A stretch of 16,145 bases of DNA from positions 1 to 16,145 of the forward strand of contig DAITAO010000071.1 in NCBI GenBank assembly GCA_036824245.1, in the 5' to 3' direction. Each line of letters begins with the position of its first letter. The stretch's first letter is position 1. Made by a program: the position numbers and the translations under genes. The DNA comes from JACVRM01 sp036824245. Lineage in GTDB: Bacteria > Actinomycetota > Thermoleophilia > Gaiellales > Gaiellaceae. The notes under the pieces are model-generated. The model had not been told where the DNA came from. It was given only the letters and a program-made list of their open reading frames with translations, and did no database searches. Shown piece after piece: positions 7,782-13,972 of the stretch.

Positions 7782-8834
7782 ATGAGAATGGCTACCACGC
7801 TGCGCCGTGTTCCGAGGATTGCAATGTTGGCGGCCGTGGCGGCCGGCTGCTTTGGGGTGCATGCGACGGCGTCGACCACGTCCGAGCCGACGCCGCTCAG
7901 CGGCGTCCCGCTGACTGGTGCAACCGGCCTGCGCCTGCTCGTCGCCGACAAGCCTCCCTTCGTGCTCGACGTGGACCGGGGCACCATCACGCGGATCAGA
8001 GGTCTCAACCTGCGCGGTGACGTGGTCCTCTCTGTGCTGCCGGTCGGCAAGCACGCAGCGATCTGGCTGAACCGGGACGGGTCGCGAGCGAACGAGATCT
8101 ACGTCGTGCGGGCCGGCGCGACGCGCGCAAGGCGCCTCGGGACGGCGGCGACGGTCGCGGCGGCTGCCGACGGTCGCAGCGTCTGGATGCTGAGCCCCAG
8201 GGAGCGTGGGCGCTGCACGCTCCGCCGGCTCGCACTCGACGGGCGGACGCTACGCGGCGCGCGACGAGCGCCCTGCACGACTTGGCTCGACCCGGGTGGA
8301 TCCAGCGGCCTGGTCTTTCACGGGCGGGCCGGGGACACCCTCATCGATCCCGCAAGCGGCCGGACCTTGCTCCGTGCTCCGCAGATCCGCGGGGTCGTGG
8401 GCGAGCTCGCACTCACGACCACGGCTTCAGACGTGCCACTTTCGCTCACGAGCATCGAGACCGGTCGCGCGGAGCAGTTGTCGTGGCCCAGCGACCTGCC
8501 CTATACGGATGACCCGGCGGTTCGGCCTGACGGCGGGCTCGTCACGCTGGCATTCGCCGACCCGGCCTATCCGACGGGGGGCCAGGCCCTTGACCTCTGG
8601 CTGCTCGATCCTGCTACGCGTCGGCTCAAGCACTTACCCGACATGCCGGCCAGCGTCTCTCTGAAATCCACGAGCATGTCGTGGACCCAAGATGGGCGCC
8701 TCGTGCTGCTCGCCGAGACCGCAAACCGGGACATCGTGGCGGTCTGGCGCCCGGGCGACGATCGGATCGCAGTTCGTCGGGTTCGGCTGCCGGTGCGCAG
8801 CGACAGCGGCAGCGACAGCTTCGCTATCCGCTAG
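7782..8834 (+). CDS. Exported beta-propeller-like protein of unknown function, possible lipoprotein
   Basis: The protein has 350 residues counted from ATG 7782. It begins MRMATTLRRVPRIAMLAAV, a basic and then hydrophobic export signal, followed by AAGC at 20-23. That is a passable but not ideal lipobox because position -3 is Ala, so C23 may be lipidated or simply near a signal peptidase I site. The mature part has loose repeats of 40-50 residues with patterns such as DGRSVWMLSP, RPDGGLVTLAFADP, LDLWLLDPATRRLKHLPD and SWTQDGRLVLLAE, as in TolB/WD40-like propellers. C145 and C165 may form a disulfide. No catalytic motif is seen. A G-rich run (7762-7768) serves as a weak ribosome site for 7782; an upstream in-frame GTG at 7746 would spoil the signal peptide. 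Divergent from mtnP, it overlaps the convergent DUF1844 gene by 11 nt at the 3' end. I do not recognise a named family. Confidence 0.75.
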   Translation: MRMATTLRRVPRIAMLAAVAAGCFGVHATASTTSEPTPLSGVPLTGATGLRLLVADKPPFVLDVDRGTITRIRGLNLRGDVVLSVLPVGKHAAIWLNRDGSRANEIYVVRAGATRARRLGTAATVAAAADGRSVWMLSPRERGRCTLRRLALDGRTLRGARRAPCTTWLDPGGSSGLVFHGRAGDTLIDPASGRTLLRAPQIRGVVGELALTTTASDVPLSLTSIETGRAEQLSWPSDLPYTDDPAVRPDGGLVTLAFADPAYPTGGQALDLWLLDPATRRLKHLPDMPASVSLKSTSMSWTQDGRLVLLAETANRDIVAVWRPGDDRIAVRRVRLPVRSDSGSDSFAIR

Positions 8835-9240
8835 CGTCGGGCGGCTCGTCCTCACCTTGTGGCTTTGCGCGACCTGGCGGAGCAGCCCCTGCGTCGGGTG
8901 CGGCATCGTCAGGAGTTTGTGGCTCTGACCCACCTTCTGGCGAGGCGGGCATCTCCGACACTGCCTTCGCGTAGGCGAGCTGCAGGTTGGCCGTCATCTG
9001 GTTGAGCTCGCGGATCGCCTCGGCAGGCACCGCGCCTTCCAGCACGGGCACGAGCGCGCGTAACGACTCGATTGCGAGTCGGCCCTGCTCCAGGTCACGG
9101 TCCTCGTCGACGAGCCTCCGGTAGCCGAGCGATGAGACCGCGGAGATCATCTGTAGCAGCAGATCCGAGACCTTGAGGCGCTTGAGCTCTGCCTCCAGGC
9201 GCTCGCGTAGCTCGTCCTCGGTGAGCTGCTCCTCAGCCAC
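8824..9240 (-). CDS. DUF1844 domain-containing protein
   Basis: The protein has 138 residues. An acidic N-terminus (MAEEQLTEDELRERLEAEL) leads into the DUF1844 core: VSDLLLQMISAVSSLGYRRL, then LEQGRLAIESLRALVPVLEG and ELNQMTANLQLAYAKAV, all predicted helices. The last ~40 residues are Pro/Asp/Gly-rich and probably disordered. DUF1844 proteins are small, widespread and of unknown function. GTG 9240 is well supported: AGGAGG lies 9 nt upstream inside the preceding gene, and the start overlaps that gene's stop by 8 nt, so translation is probably coupled. It is the last gene of the minus-strand operon, and its stop at 8824 overlaps the end of the convergent plus-strand gene. Family membership is clear; role unknown. 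Confidence 0.85.
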   Translation of the reverse strand: MAEEQLTEDELRERLEAELKRLKVSDLLLQMISAVSSLGYRRLVDEDRDLEQGRLAIESLRALVPVLEGAVPAEAIRELNQMTANLQLAYAKAVSEMPASPEGGSEPQTPDDAAPDAGAAPPGRAKPQGEDEPPDASG

Positions 9241-10393
9241 GCACGGGCTCCTCCTGCATCACTACCTGCTCGGCGTAGATCTCGCGGAGCGATGCGCCCT
9301 CCTCGAAGCTCGTGATCTGCCGCTCTGCGGCGTTGGCCGCCGGCACCGCCAGGTACGAGGCGGCGCCGAGCTCTTCCGCCACCGGCAAGACCCACTCGAT
9401 GAGCTCCTCGAGCGCCGCGCGGGCCGGTCGCACCTCATTCGTCCCGAGATGGATCAGCTCGCCTGAGAGCCCGTACCGGATCGCCCGCCAGAAGTTCTCT
9501 TCGATCATGCGCGGCGGCGGATCGAGCAGCGGCTCACCCTCGTCGAGTGCCCGCGCCAGGCGCGCGGTCAGGGCGTAGAGCAGCGCCGCAAGCGAGCGCG
9601 CTTCCCCGAGCTCCGGCTGCGCATCGCAGATCCGGATCTCTGCGGTCGGGAACGCAAGATGCGGCCGGACGCTCCACCAGAGCTGGGTGTGCTCGGTGAT
9701 GGAGCCGGTCTCGTAGAGGACGCGGACGTAGCGCTCGAACTCGTCCCAGCTCCACAGCGGGTCCGGTACGCCGCAGCGCGGGAACATGCGCGTGAAGATC
9801 TGACTGCGCGCCGAGTGCAGGCCGGTGTTGACGTTCTCGACGAAGGGAGAGCTGGCGGAGAACGCGAGCAGGTCGGGCAAGTAGGGACGGAGTGCGCTCG
9901 TCACGCGCACGCCGCGGTCGGCGCCGCGGATGCCGACGTGCACGTGCAGGCCGAAAGAGTTGTTGCGCCAGACGACGTAGCGGAGGATCTCGTCGTTGCG
10001 ACGGTAGTGGGGCGTGTCGATGATGCGTTGCTCCTGCCACGGGCTCCACGGATGGGTGCCGGTCGCGGCCAGCAGCACACCCTGCGACTCGGCTAGCTCG
10101 CGCAGCTGTGCGCGCCGCTCACCGAGGCGCGAGGCCGCCTCGGCGAACGTGTCGCAGCGGCCGGTCCGGACCTCGACCTCCGACGCGATCAGCTCGCCGA
10201 CGAGGTGCTCCTCGAGCACCGTGCCGCGGGCCGCCGCTTGCAGCTCCTCGAAGTGGTTCGCCAGCTCGAGAGTCTCGGGATCGAGGATTGCGAACTCCTC
10301 CTCCACCGCGACGGTGAAGTCGCTCGCCGAGTCGTACTGGTCGCGAGCGAGGTCGAGCAGCTCGTCGTAGGGCAGGCGTTGCTCGTCTCCCAC
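9233..10393 (-). CDS. Carboxylate-amine ligase, glutamate-cysteine ligase GCS2 family (YbdK-like)
   Basis: The protein has 386 residues, near the usual length of YbdK-type ATP-dependent carboxylate-amine ligases. These activate a carboxylate as acyl-phosphate and join it to an amine; some have weak glutamate-cysteine ligase activity, and EgtA of ergothioneine synthesis is a relative. Seen motifs are EEEF (31-34), the Mg/ATP start of the fold, TGTHPWSPW, NNSFGLHVHVGI with H150 and H152, SSPFVENVNTGLHSARSQIF, the substrate-side WWSVRPHLAFPTAEIRICD and a late NFWRAIRYGL. The true substrate cannot be read from sequence. The open frame runs upstream to 10663 inside the glycosyltransferase gene, but family homology begins near GTG 10393, so I start there. 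That start has no ribosome site; TACGCT (10406-10401) ends 7 nt before it, as in leaderless actinobacterial promoters. It is second in an operon with a GT4 glycosyltransferase and overlaps DUF1844 by 8 nt. Confidence 0.85.
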   Translation of the reverse strand: MGDEQRLPYDELLDLARDQYDSASDFTVAVEEEFAILDPETLELANHFEELQAAARGTVLEEHLVGELIASEVEVRTGRCDTFAEAASRLGERRAQLRELAESQGVLLAATGTHPWSPWQEQRIIDTPHYRRNDEILRYVVWRNNSFGLHVHVGIRGADRGVRVTSALRPYLPDLLAFSASSPFVENVNTGLHSARSQIFTRMFPRCGVPDPLWSWDEFERYVRVLYETGSITEHTQLWWSVRPHLAFPTAEIRICDAQPELGEARSLAALLYALTARLARALDEGEPLLDPPPRMIEENFWRAIRYGLSGELIHLGTNEVRPARAALEELIEWVLPVAEELGAASYLAVPAANAAERQITSFEEGASLREIYAEQVVMQEEPVRG

Positions 10394-10400
10394 GCGCGCA

Positions 10401-10406
10401 AGCGTA
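10401..10406 (-). promoter_or_regulatory. Possible leaderless -10 element before the carboxylate-amine ligase gene
   Basis: TACGCT fits the TANNNT form of actinobacterial -10 boxes and ends 7 nt before GTG 10393, the spacing expected for a leaderless mRNA. No Shine-Dalgarno is present in the 46-nt gap after the glycosyltransferase stop. No -35 box is evident. Weak, from spacing only. Confidence 0.3.
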
Positions 10407-10439
10407 TCCGGGACCTGAGCGGGGTAAGTGGGGCCCCGA

Positions 10440-11681
10440 CTACGCGAACGGCGCCAGAAGGCGCTCGGAGACGGTCTCCCAGCTCCAGCGCTCGACCGCC
10501 GTACGCCGCGCGGCCTCCCCGAGCGCCCGCCGCTCGTCCGTGGACAGTGCCAGGAGTTCCTCGAGCTTCGCAGCGAGATCGGCGGCATCGCCGGTGCGGA
10601 AGCTCGCGAGGTGCGCGCGCTCCGGCCCGTACGATTCCTCGAGCCCGGCCGCGACCTCGGCAAGCCCTGAATGGCGCGCTACGAGCGGCGGACAGCCGGC
10701 GGCGGCGGCCTCGGCCGCCACCATGCCGAAGGCCTCCGGGAAGATCGACGGAACCACCGCCACATCGCAGAGCGGAATCAGATGAACGAGATGGCGGTGC
10801 TCGAGAGCTCCGGTGAAGAGCGTGCCCGGCGGTGCGAGGCCCTCGAGCTCGTCCCGATAGTCGCCAAAGCCCACCACCAGCACGCGGACGCCCACGGTGC
10901 GCAGTGCCTCGAAGAGCAGGTGTACACCCTTGTTGTAGAGCAGCTTGCCGAAGTACAGGACTGTCGGGCCTGTCTCCGAGAAGAAGGCGGCTAACCGCTC
11001 GGAGTTTCCTTCGTCCGGAAGGCGAGCGTTGCTGTTGCCAGGGTTGGGCGGGTCGCGACGGCACTCCTCGAGCAGCCCAGCCAGCGCCTGCTCCCGCGGC
11101 ACCGCTCGGAATTCCTCGACGTCGACCCCGGGCGGCACCTCGTAAACGCGGTCGACGTGGCCGACCACGTCCTCCAGGACTTCGCGAATGTGCGGAGACC
11201 CGACGAACACGGCCTGCGCCTCCGCAAGGGCGGCGCGACCGCGCTCGACAAGCTTCGGTCGTCCCCGCAGCGAGTACTCGAGCTCCGAGCCGTGCACCTT
11301 GACGGCGTACGCCATGCCGGCCCGCAGCCCCACATCACCGCCGGGGAGAACGTGGTTGGCGAAGACAAAATCGGCCGGCTCCAGGTCACGCAACGCCCTC
11401 GCGTTGGCGTCGAGATAGCGCTCGTAGCCGGCCGGCTCCAGCTCGTGCAGATAGCGCGCCTCGAGGCCCTCGTAGCGGTCGAGCACGAAAACCGGCAGAA
11501 CGCCGCCCACGTCGGGGCGGACGACGCGTGCGCCGCCGAGGTCGAAGCCCTCTGGATGCGGCTCCTGGCTCACGACCACCACGTCGTGGCCCATCCGGCT
11601 CCACGCGCGCGCGAGCGCGCGTGTGTAGATGTTGGAGCCGGTTCCGGCCAGCAGATACCCGTGCCAGAGCAGGATGCGCAA
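10440..11681 (-). CDS. GT4-family glycosyltransferase (GT-B fold)
   Basis: The protein has 413 residues with a two-Rossmann GT-B layout. The N-terminal half starts with the strand MRILLWHGYLLAGTGSNIYTR and includes FVFANHVLPGG, an acceptor-side region, and VKVHGSELEY. The C-terminal donor-binding half has VPPGVDVEEF, VLYFGKLLYNKGVHLLFEAL and SIFPEAFGMVAAEA, the E(x7)E nucleotide-sugar motif with E316 and E324. It is a retaining transferase using an activated sugar; donor and acceptor are unknown. There is no signal peptide or membrane helix, so it acts in the cytoplasm or at the inner membrane face. The start is TTG 11681, directly at the first beta-strand of the fold, with no clear ribosome site, so the start is less certain than the rest. 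It leads the operon with the carboxylate-amine ligase and DUF1844 genes, suggesting a shared small-molecule or glycoconjugate product. MshA-like or wall-glycan roles are possible but unproven. Confidence 0.85.
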   Translation of the reverse strand: MRILLWHGYLLAGTGSNIYTRALARAWSRMGHDVVVVSQEPHPEGFDLGGARVVRPDVGGVLPVFVLDRYEGLEARYLHELEPAGYERYLDANARALRDLEPADFVFANHVLPGGDVGLRAGMAYAVKVHGSELEYSLRGRPKLVERGRAALAEAQAVFVGSPHIREVLEDVVGHVDRVYEVPPGVDVEEFRAVPREQALAGLLEECRRDPPNPGNSNARLPDEGNSERLAAFFSETGPTVLYFGKLLYNKGVHLLFEALRTVGVRVLVVGFGDYRDELEGLAPPGTLFTGALEHRHLVHLIPLCDVAVVPSIFPEAFGMVAAEAAAAGCPPLVARHSGLAEVAAGLEESYGPERAHLASFRTGDAADLAAKLEELLALSTDERRALGEAARRTAVERWSWETVSERLLAPFA

Positions 11682-11797
11682 CCGGGCGAGATTCGGCGTG
11701 GGCGCTGGGATTCCTCAGTTCGAGGGAGCGCACGCGATGCCGCGGCGCCGATACAGGCATCGGGCGACTTCGCCCTGCGGCCTACGACCTCTCGCTT

Positions 11798-11803
11798 GGA
11801 GGA
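11798..11803 (+). promoter_or_regulatory. Ribosome binding site fixing the RTX-type protein start
   Basis: GGAGGA lies 6 nt before ATG 11810 and decides the start, since the same frame stays open upstream to 11528 without signal-peptide character. No convincing -10 or -35 pair is visible in the 128-bp gap to the divergent glycosyltransferase. Confidence 0.8.
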
Positions 11804-11809
11804 TCTGCG

Positions 11810-12691
11810 ATGAAGACGCTCAAGCTCGTCGTCCTGCTCGGTTCGCTCGTGCTGGCCCTTGCCGGCATCGCCTTCGCCGCGCCTGTCGGTACCGCGGCGG
11901 CGACACCCCAGAACGGGGACGACGAGAGCTGCATCTTCGACGGCGGCTTCGATGACGAGGGCTTCGGCGACGACGATGCTGACGACGACTTCGGCGACGA
12001 CGAGGAAAGCGGTGACGAGGGCGAGGACGCCGGAAACGAGTTCGAAGAGGCCTCCGAGGAGGGAGACGGGGACTCCGGAGACGAGGCCGACCGCAACTTC
12101 TCCGAGGACGAAGGCGACGAGCCGGATAACGATTCGAAGAAGGGAAAGTCGAATGAGGACGAGCCCAAGGAGGACGCGGACGACGAGGCCTTCGGCCTAA
12201 GCGTCGAGTGCGGCGACGAGAACAACGAGCTCGAGCTCGGCGCCGGCGACGACGTCGCGAAGCTCGGCGGCGGCAACGACCTGGCTCACGGCCTGGCCGG
12301 CGACGACGAGCTGCGCGGCGCAGGCGGCGGCGACCGGCTCTTCGGCGACGACGACGATGACAAGCTTTTCGGGGATCTCGGCGACGACCGGCTGCTCGGC
12401 GGTGCCGGCACGGATGACCTCTCCGCCGGAGCGGGAGCCGACGACGTCAGGGGCGGCGCCGGCAACGACAAGCTTGACGGCGCAGCAGGCGCGGATCGCC
12501 TCGAGGGCGGGCCCGGCGCCGATCACCTGACCGGTGGGCTCGGCGCCGACGTCGTGAACGGCGGCCCCGGCGCGGACCAGCTCGAGACGCGCGACGGCAA
12601 GCGTGACCGCGTCAAGTGTGGCGCAGGCAAGGATCGCGTTCGCGCCGACCGCGTGGACGTCTTGCGCGGCTGCGAAAAGACGATTCGCTAA
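11810..12691 (+). CDS. Exported acidic RTX-type (hemolysin-type Ca2+-binding repeat) protein
   Basis: The protein has 293 residues. A clean signal peptide MKTLKLVVLLGSLVLALAGIAFA is probably cut after A23. Residues ~36-130 form an extremely acidic Asp/Glu/Gly/Ser stretch with one basic patch (KKGKSNEDEPK). Residues ~134-262 carry about a dozen nine-residue GGxGxDxLx-type repeats (GGAGTDDLS, GGAGNDKLD, GGPGADHLT), expected to wind into a Ca2+-binding parallel beta-roll. The end (residues ~263-293) is basic, with C270 and C288; with C41 and C134 there are four cysteines. There is no protease, lipase or adenylate-cyclase domain and no type I secretion partner, so export is probably Sec-dependent, with folding driven by Ca2+ outside. 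The role is unknown; a matrix or calcium-buffer protein is plausible. It is divergent from the glycosyltransferase operon and convergent with rex. Confidence 0.88.
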   Translation: MKTLKLVVLLGSLVLALAGIAFAAPVGTAAATPQNGDDESCIFDGGFDDEGFGDDDADDDFGDDEESGDEGEDAGNEFEEASEEGDGDSGDEADRNFSEDEGDEPDNDSKKGKSNEDEPKEDADDEAFGLSVECGDENNELELGAGDDVAKLGGGNDLAHGLAGDDELRGAGGGDRLFGDDDDDKLFGDLGDDRLLGGAGTDDLSAGAGADDVRGGAGNDKLDGAAGADRLEGGPGADHLTGGLGADVVNGGPGADQLETRDGKRDRVKCGAGKDRVRADRVDVLRGCEKTIR

Positions 12692-12779
12692 CGGCCTCGG
12701 CGGGCGGCTTCTGGTGCCGGTCTCAGGTCAGGCGGTTCCGGCAAGGACGCTGACTAAGCGGTAAGGAGCGGAAGCTGAC

Positions 12780-12805
12780 GGGACAGTCCCCTGCGGGACA
12801 GTCCC
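12780..12805. repeat. Double GGGACAGTCCC palindrome, possible bidirectional terminator
   Basis: GGGACAGTCCC occurs at 12780-12790 and 12795-12805. Each copy is a 5-bp palindrome around one A, and the two can pair with each other as an 11-bp stem with one mismatch and a CTGC loop. It lies in the 135-bp gap between the convergent RTX gene and rex, where a two-way terminator is expected. The motif is a close relative of the GGGTCTGTCCC and GGGACTGACCC blocks of the array at 1-532. No gene is seen in this gap. Confidence 0.7.
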
Positions 12806-12826
12806 TGCGTTGTCTGGGAACAGCCT

Positions 12827-13477
12827 CTACGTGAGGTGGAAGTAGAGCGCGTAGAGCAGATCGACGGCCGGGTTCGACGTATGGACCGCGACGTCTGACG
12901 GCACGTCGAGCAGCGCCTCGCTGTAGTTGAAGATGATCTTGACGCCCGCGTCGACGAGATCGTCGGCCTCCTCCTGTGCGCGGTCGGCGGGCACGGCTAT
13001 CACTCCGACGATGATGTTGCGCTCCTGGACGATCTGGTTGAGCTGGCGGTAGTCGCTGACCTCGACGTTCCCGACGCGCCGGCCGACCTTCTCGGGGTCG
13101 CTGTCGAGGATGGCCGCGATGTGGATGCCGTGCTCGGCGAAGATCGGTGAGCTGGCGATCGCCTGACCCAGCCGGCCGGCACCGATCAGCGCGATGTTGT
13201 GCTGGCCCTGAGTGCGCAGGATCTTGCGGATCTCGCCCAGCAGGCTGTCGATGTTGTAGCCGACGCCGCGCTTGCCGAACTTGCCGAACGCGGACAGGTC
13301 GCGGCGGATCTGAGTGGCGTTGATGTTCGTGTAGTCCGCGATCTCCTGGGACGAGATCCGGTCTTTGCCCATCTTGCGCGCCTGCGTGAGCACCTGGAGG
13401 TAGCGGCTGAGCCGCGCAGCGACGCCAACCGTCAATCGCTCACTGGACTCAACCGGGCGGGGGGAACTTTGTAACAC
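12827..13477 (-). CDS. rex: Redox-sensing transcriptional repressor Rex
   Basis: Rex senses the NADH/NAD+ ratio: bound to NAD+ or free it represses respiratory and fermentation genes, and NADH releases it from DNA. The protein has 216 residues, the usual length. Residues ~15-80 are the winged helix (ISSQEIADYTNINATQIRRDL, then the GKFGKRGVGY wing). Residues ~93-200 are the Rossmann domain with GAGRLG (99-104) and D125 in LDSD, which favours NAD(H) over NADP(H). FNYSEALLDVP and the C-terminal helix LLYALYFHL serve the domain-swapped dimer. The GTG 13477 start gives a normal N-terminus but lacks a ribosome site; an in-frame TTG fourteen codons later is an alternative. It follows the glutaredoxin-like gene by 45 nt, a pairing I recall from other actinobacteria such as Streptomyces; hemA, often next there, is absent. 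A TTGT-N8-ACAA palindrome overlaps the start and may be autoregulatory. Confidence 0.95.
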   Translation of the reverse strand: MLQSSPRPVESSERLTVGVAARLSRYLQVLTQARKMGKDRISSQEIADYTNINATQIRRDLSAFGKFGKRGVGYNIDSLLGEIRKILRTQGQHNIALIGAGRLGQAIASSPIFAEHGIHIAAILDSDPEKVGRRVGNVEVSDYRQLNQIVQERNIIVGVIAVPADRAQEEADDLVDAGVKIIFNYSEALLDVPSDVAVHTSNPAVDLLYALYFHLT

Positions 13478-13484
13478 GGCACAA
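13469..13484. promoter_or_regulatory. Rex-operator-like palindrome over the rex start
   Basis: TTGTAACACGGCACAA has TTGT/ACAA arms with 8 nt between them. The known Rex operator (TTGTGA-N6-TCACAA type) has 10 nt between the same arms, so this site is 2 nt short and keeps only part of the inner bases. Its position over the rex start codon would suit autorepression. Weak candidate. Confidence 0.25.
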
Positions 13485-13522
13485 GGATTCTGCCAGTAAT
13501 GGGCACGAGAGCGCCGGAAGAG

Positions 13523-13789
13523 TCACAAACCCTGCTTCGAGGCAGGAGTTTGTGCGGTCACCGCGCGCCGGAACGCGTCCTCCGGCACGAAGTACACGAA
13601 GCGCCGTTGACCCTCGATCTCGGCTACCGGGAGCCACTCGCGGTAGCGCGCCTCGAGTTCATCGTCACCCGTGATGTCGACCTCGGCGAGCGCGAACGGG
13701 GCCTCCGCACGCACCGAATTGATGACGGCCCGCGCCCGATCGCAGAGGTGGCAGCCGGGCGCGGTATAGAGCGTTACCTGTAACGCCAT
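13523..13789 (-). CDS. Glutaredoxin-like thiol-disulfide protein
   Basis: The protein has 88 residues and a thioredoxin-like fold. An N-terminal strand VTLYTAPG leads to the redox motif CHLC (C13, C16) at the start of helix 1, followed by VDITGDDELEARYREWLPVAEIEGQRRFVY, in which the Pro of LPVAEI is the expected cis-proline. It belongs to the small glutaredoxin/DUF836-like group rather than classical CPYC glutaredoxins, so its electron donor (thioredoxin reductase, mycothiol or other) is unknown. ATG 13789 gives a textbook N-terminus; no strong ribosome site is visible upstream. It stands 45 nt before rex on the same strand, an arrangement I recall from other actinobacteria, suggesting thiol redox and NADH sensing are co-expressed. 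Its last codons and stop lie inside a hairpin. The family call is firm; the reaction is inferred. Confidence 0.88.
   Translation of the reverse strand: MALQVTLYTAPGCHLCDRARAVINSVRAEAPFALAEVDITGDDELEARYREWLPVAEIEGQRRFVYFVPEDAFRRAVTAQTPASKQGL
13524..13554 (-). other. Hairpin spanning the glutaredoxin-like stop codon, upstream of rex
   Basis: CACAAAC-CCTGC (13524-13535) pairs with GCAGG-A-GTTTGTG (13542-13554), giving 12 bp with a single bulged A and a 6-nt loop. On the coding strand it starts in the last codons of the glutaredoxin-like gene and ends in its stop. The following bases are pyrimidine-rich but not a U-tract. It may act as a partial terminator, processing site or mRNA-stability element between this gene and rex. 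Confidence 0.5.
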
Positions 13790-13972
13790 CGGCCACGGTC
13801 ACCGAGAGCCATTGCGATCCTCCGCCGGAGCCGGGCTTCGCCCGGCGGGAGGCTCACTGGGGAGAGGCAACACGGGAACCCGCGCCAGAGCGACGGCTCC
13901 GCCAACCTCTGGAGCAACACTGACGCCCGCAAGGAGGGGGCACACGGGGGAACCAGGGGTTCCACCGTGACG
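13790..13972. other. Hairpin-rich 183-bp spacer between gdh and the glutaredoxin-like gene
   Basis: No credible gene is seen here. Stems visible directly are: GCCGGGC-TTC-GCCCGGC (13830-13846) with an outer CCTCC/GGAGG clamp (13819-13823 with 13848-13852); CGGGAACCCG (13873-13882); CCAGAG/CTCTGG (13885-13890 with 13907-13912); and GGAACC-AGG-GGTTCC (13949-13963), which lies 9 nt past the gdh stop. The last may be the gdh terminator and the first a second terminator or leader structure for the glutaredoxin-rex transcript. No U-tracts follow on the minus strand. I could not match it to a known riboswitch class. Confidence 0.5.

Noticed and set aside
6500..8020. Plus-strand open frame of 506 codons covering the giant gene's start, mtnP and the propeller-like gene
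   Set aside because: It crosses three well-supported genes in other frames and has no homology signature.
10394..10663. N-terminal extension of the carboxylate-amine ligase
   Set aside because: The extra codons overlap the glycosyltransferase gene and are Arg/Ser-rich without family similarity; GTG 10393 fits the fold start.
13774..13965. Small minus-strand frame between gdh and the glutaredoxin-like gene (63 codons)
   Set aside because: No ribosome site, odd Cys/Pro/Arg composition, and it coincides with strong hairpins; more likely non-coding.
13790..13972. Known riboswitch (cobalamin, glycine, TPP, c-di-GMP, ydaO types considered)
   Set aside because: The conserved cores of these classes are not present on either strand by eye; only generic stems are seen.
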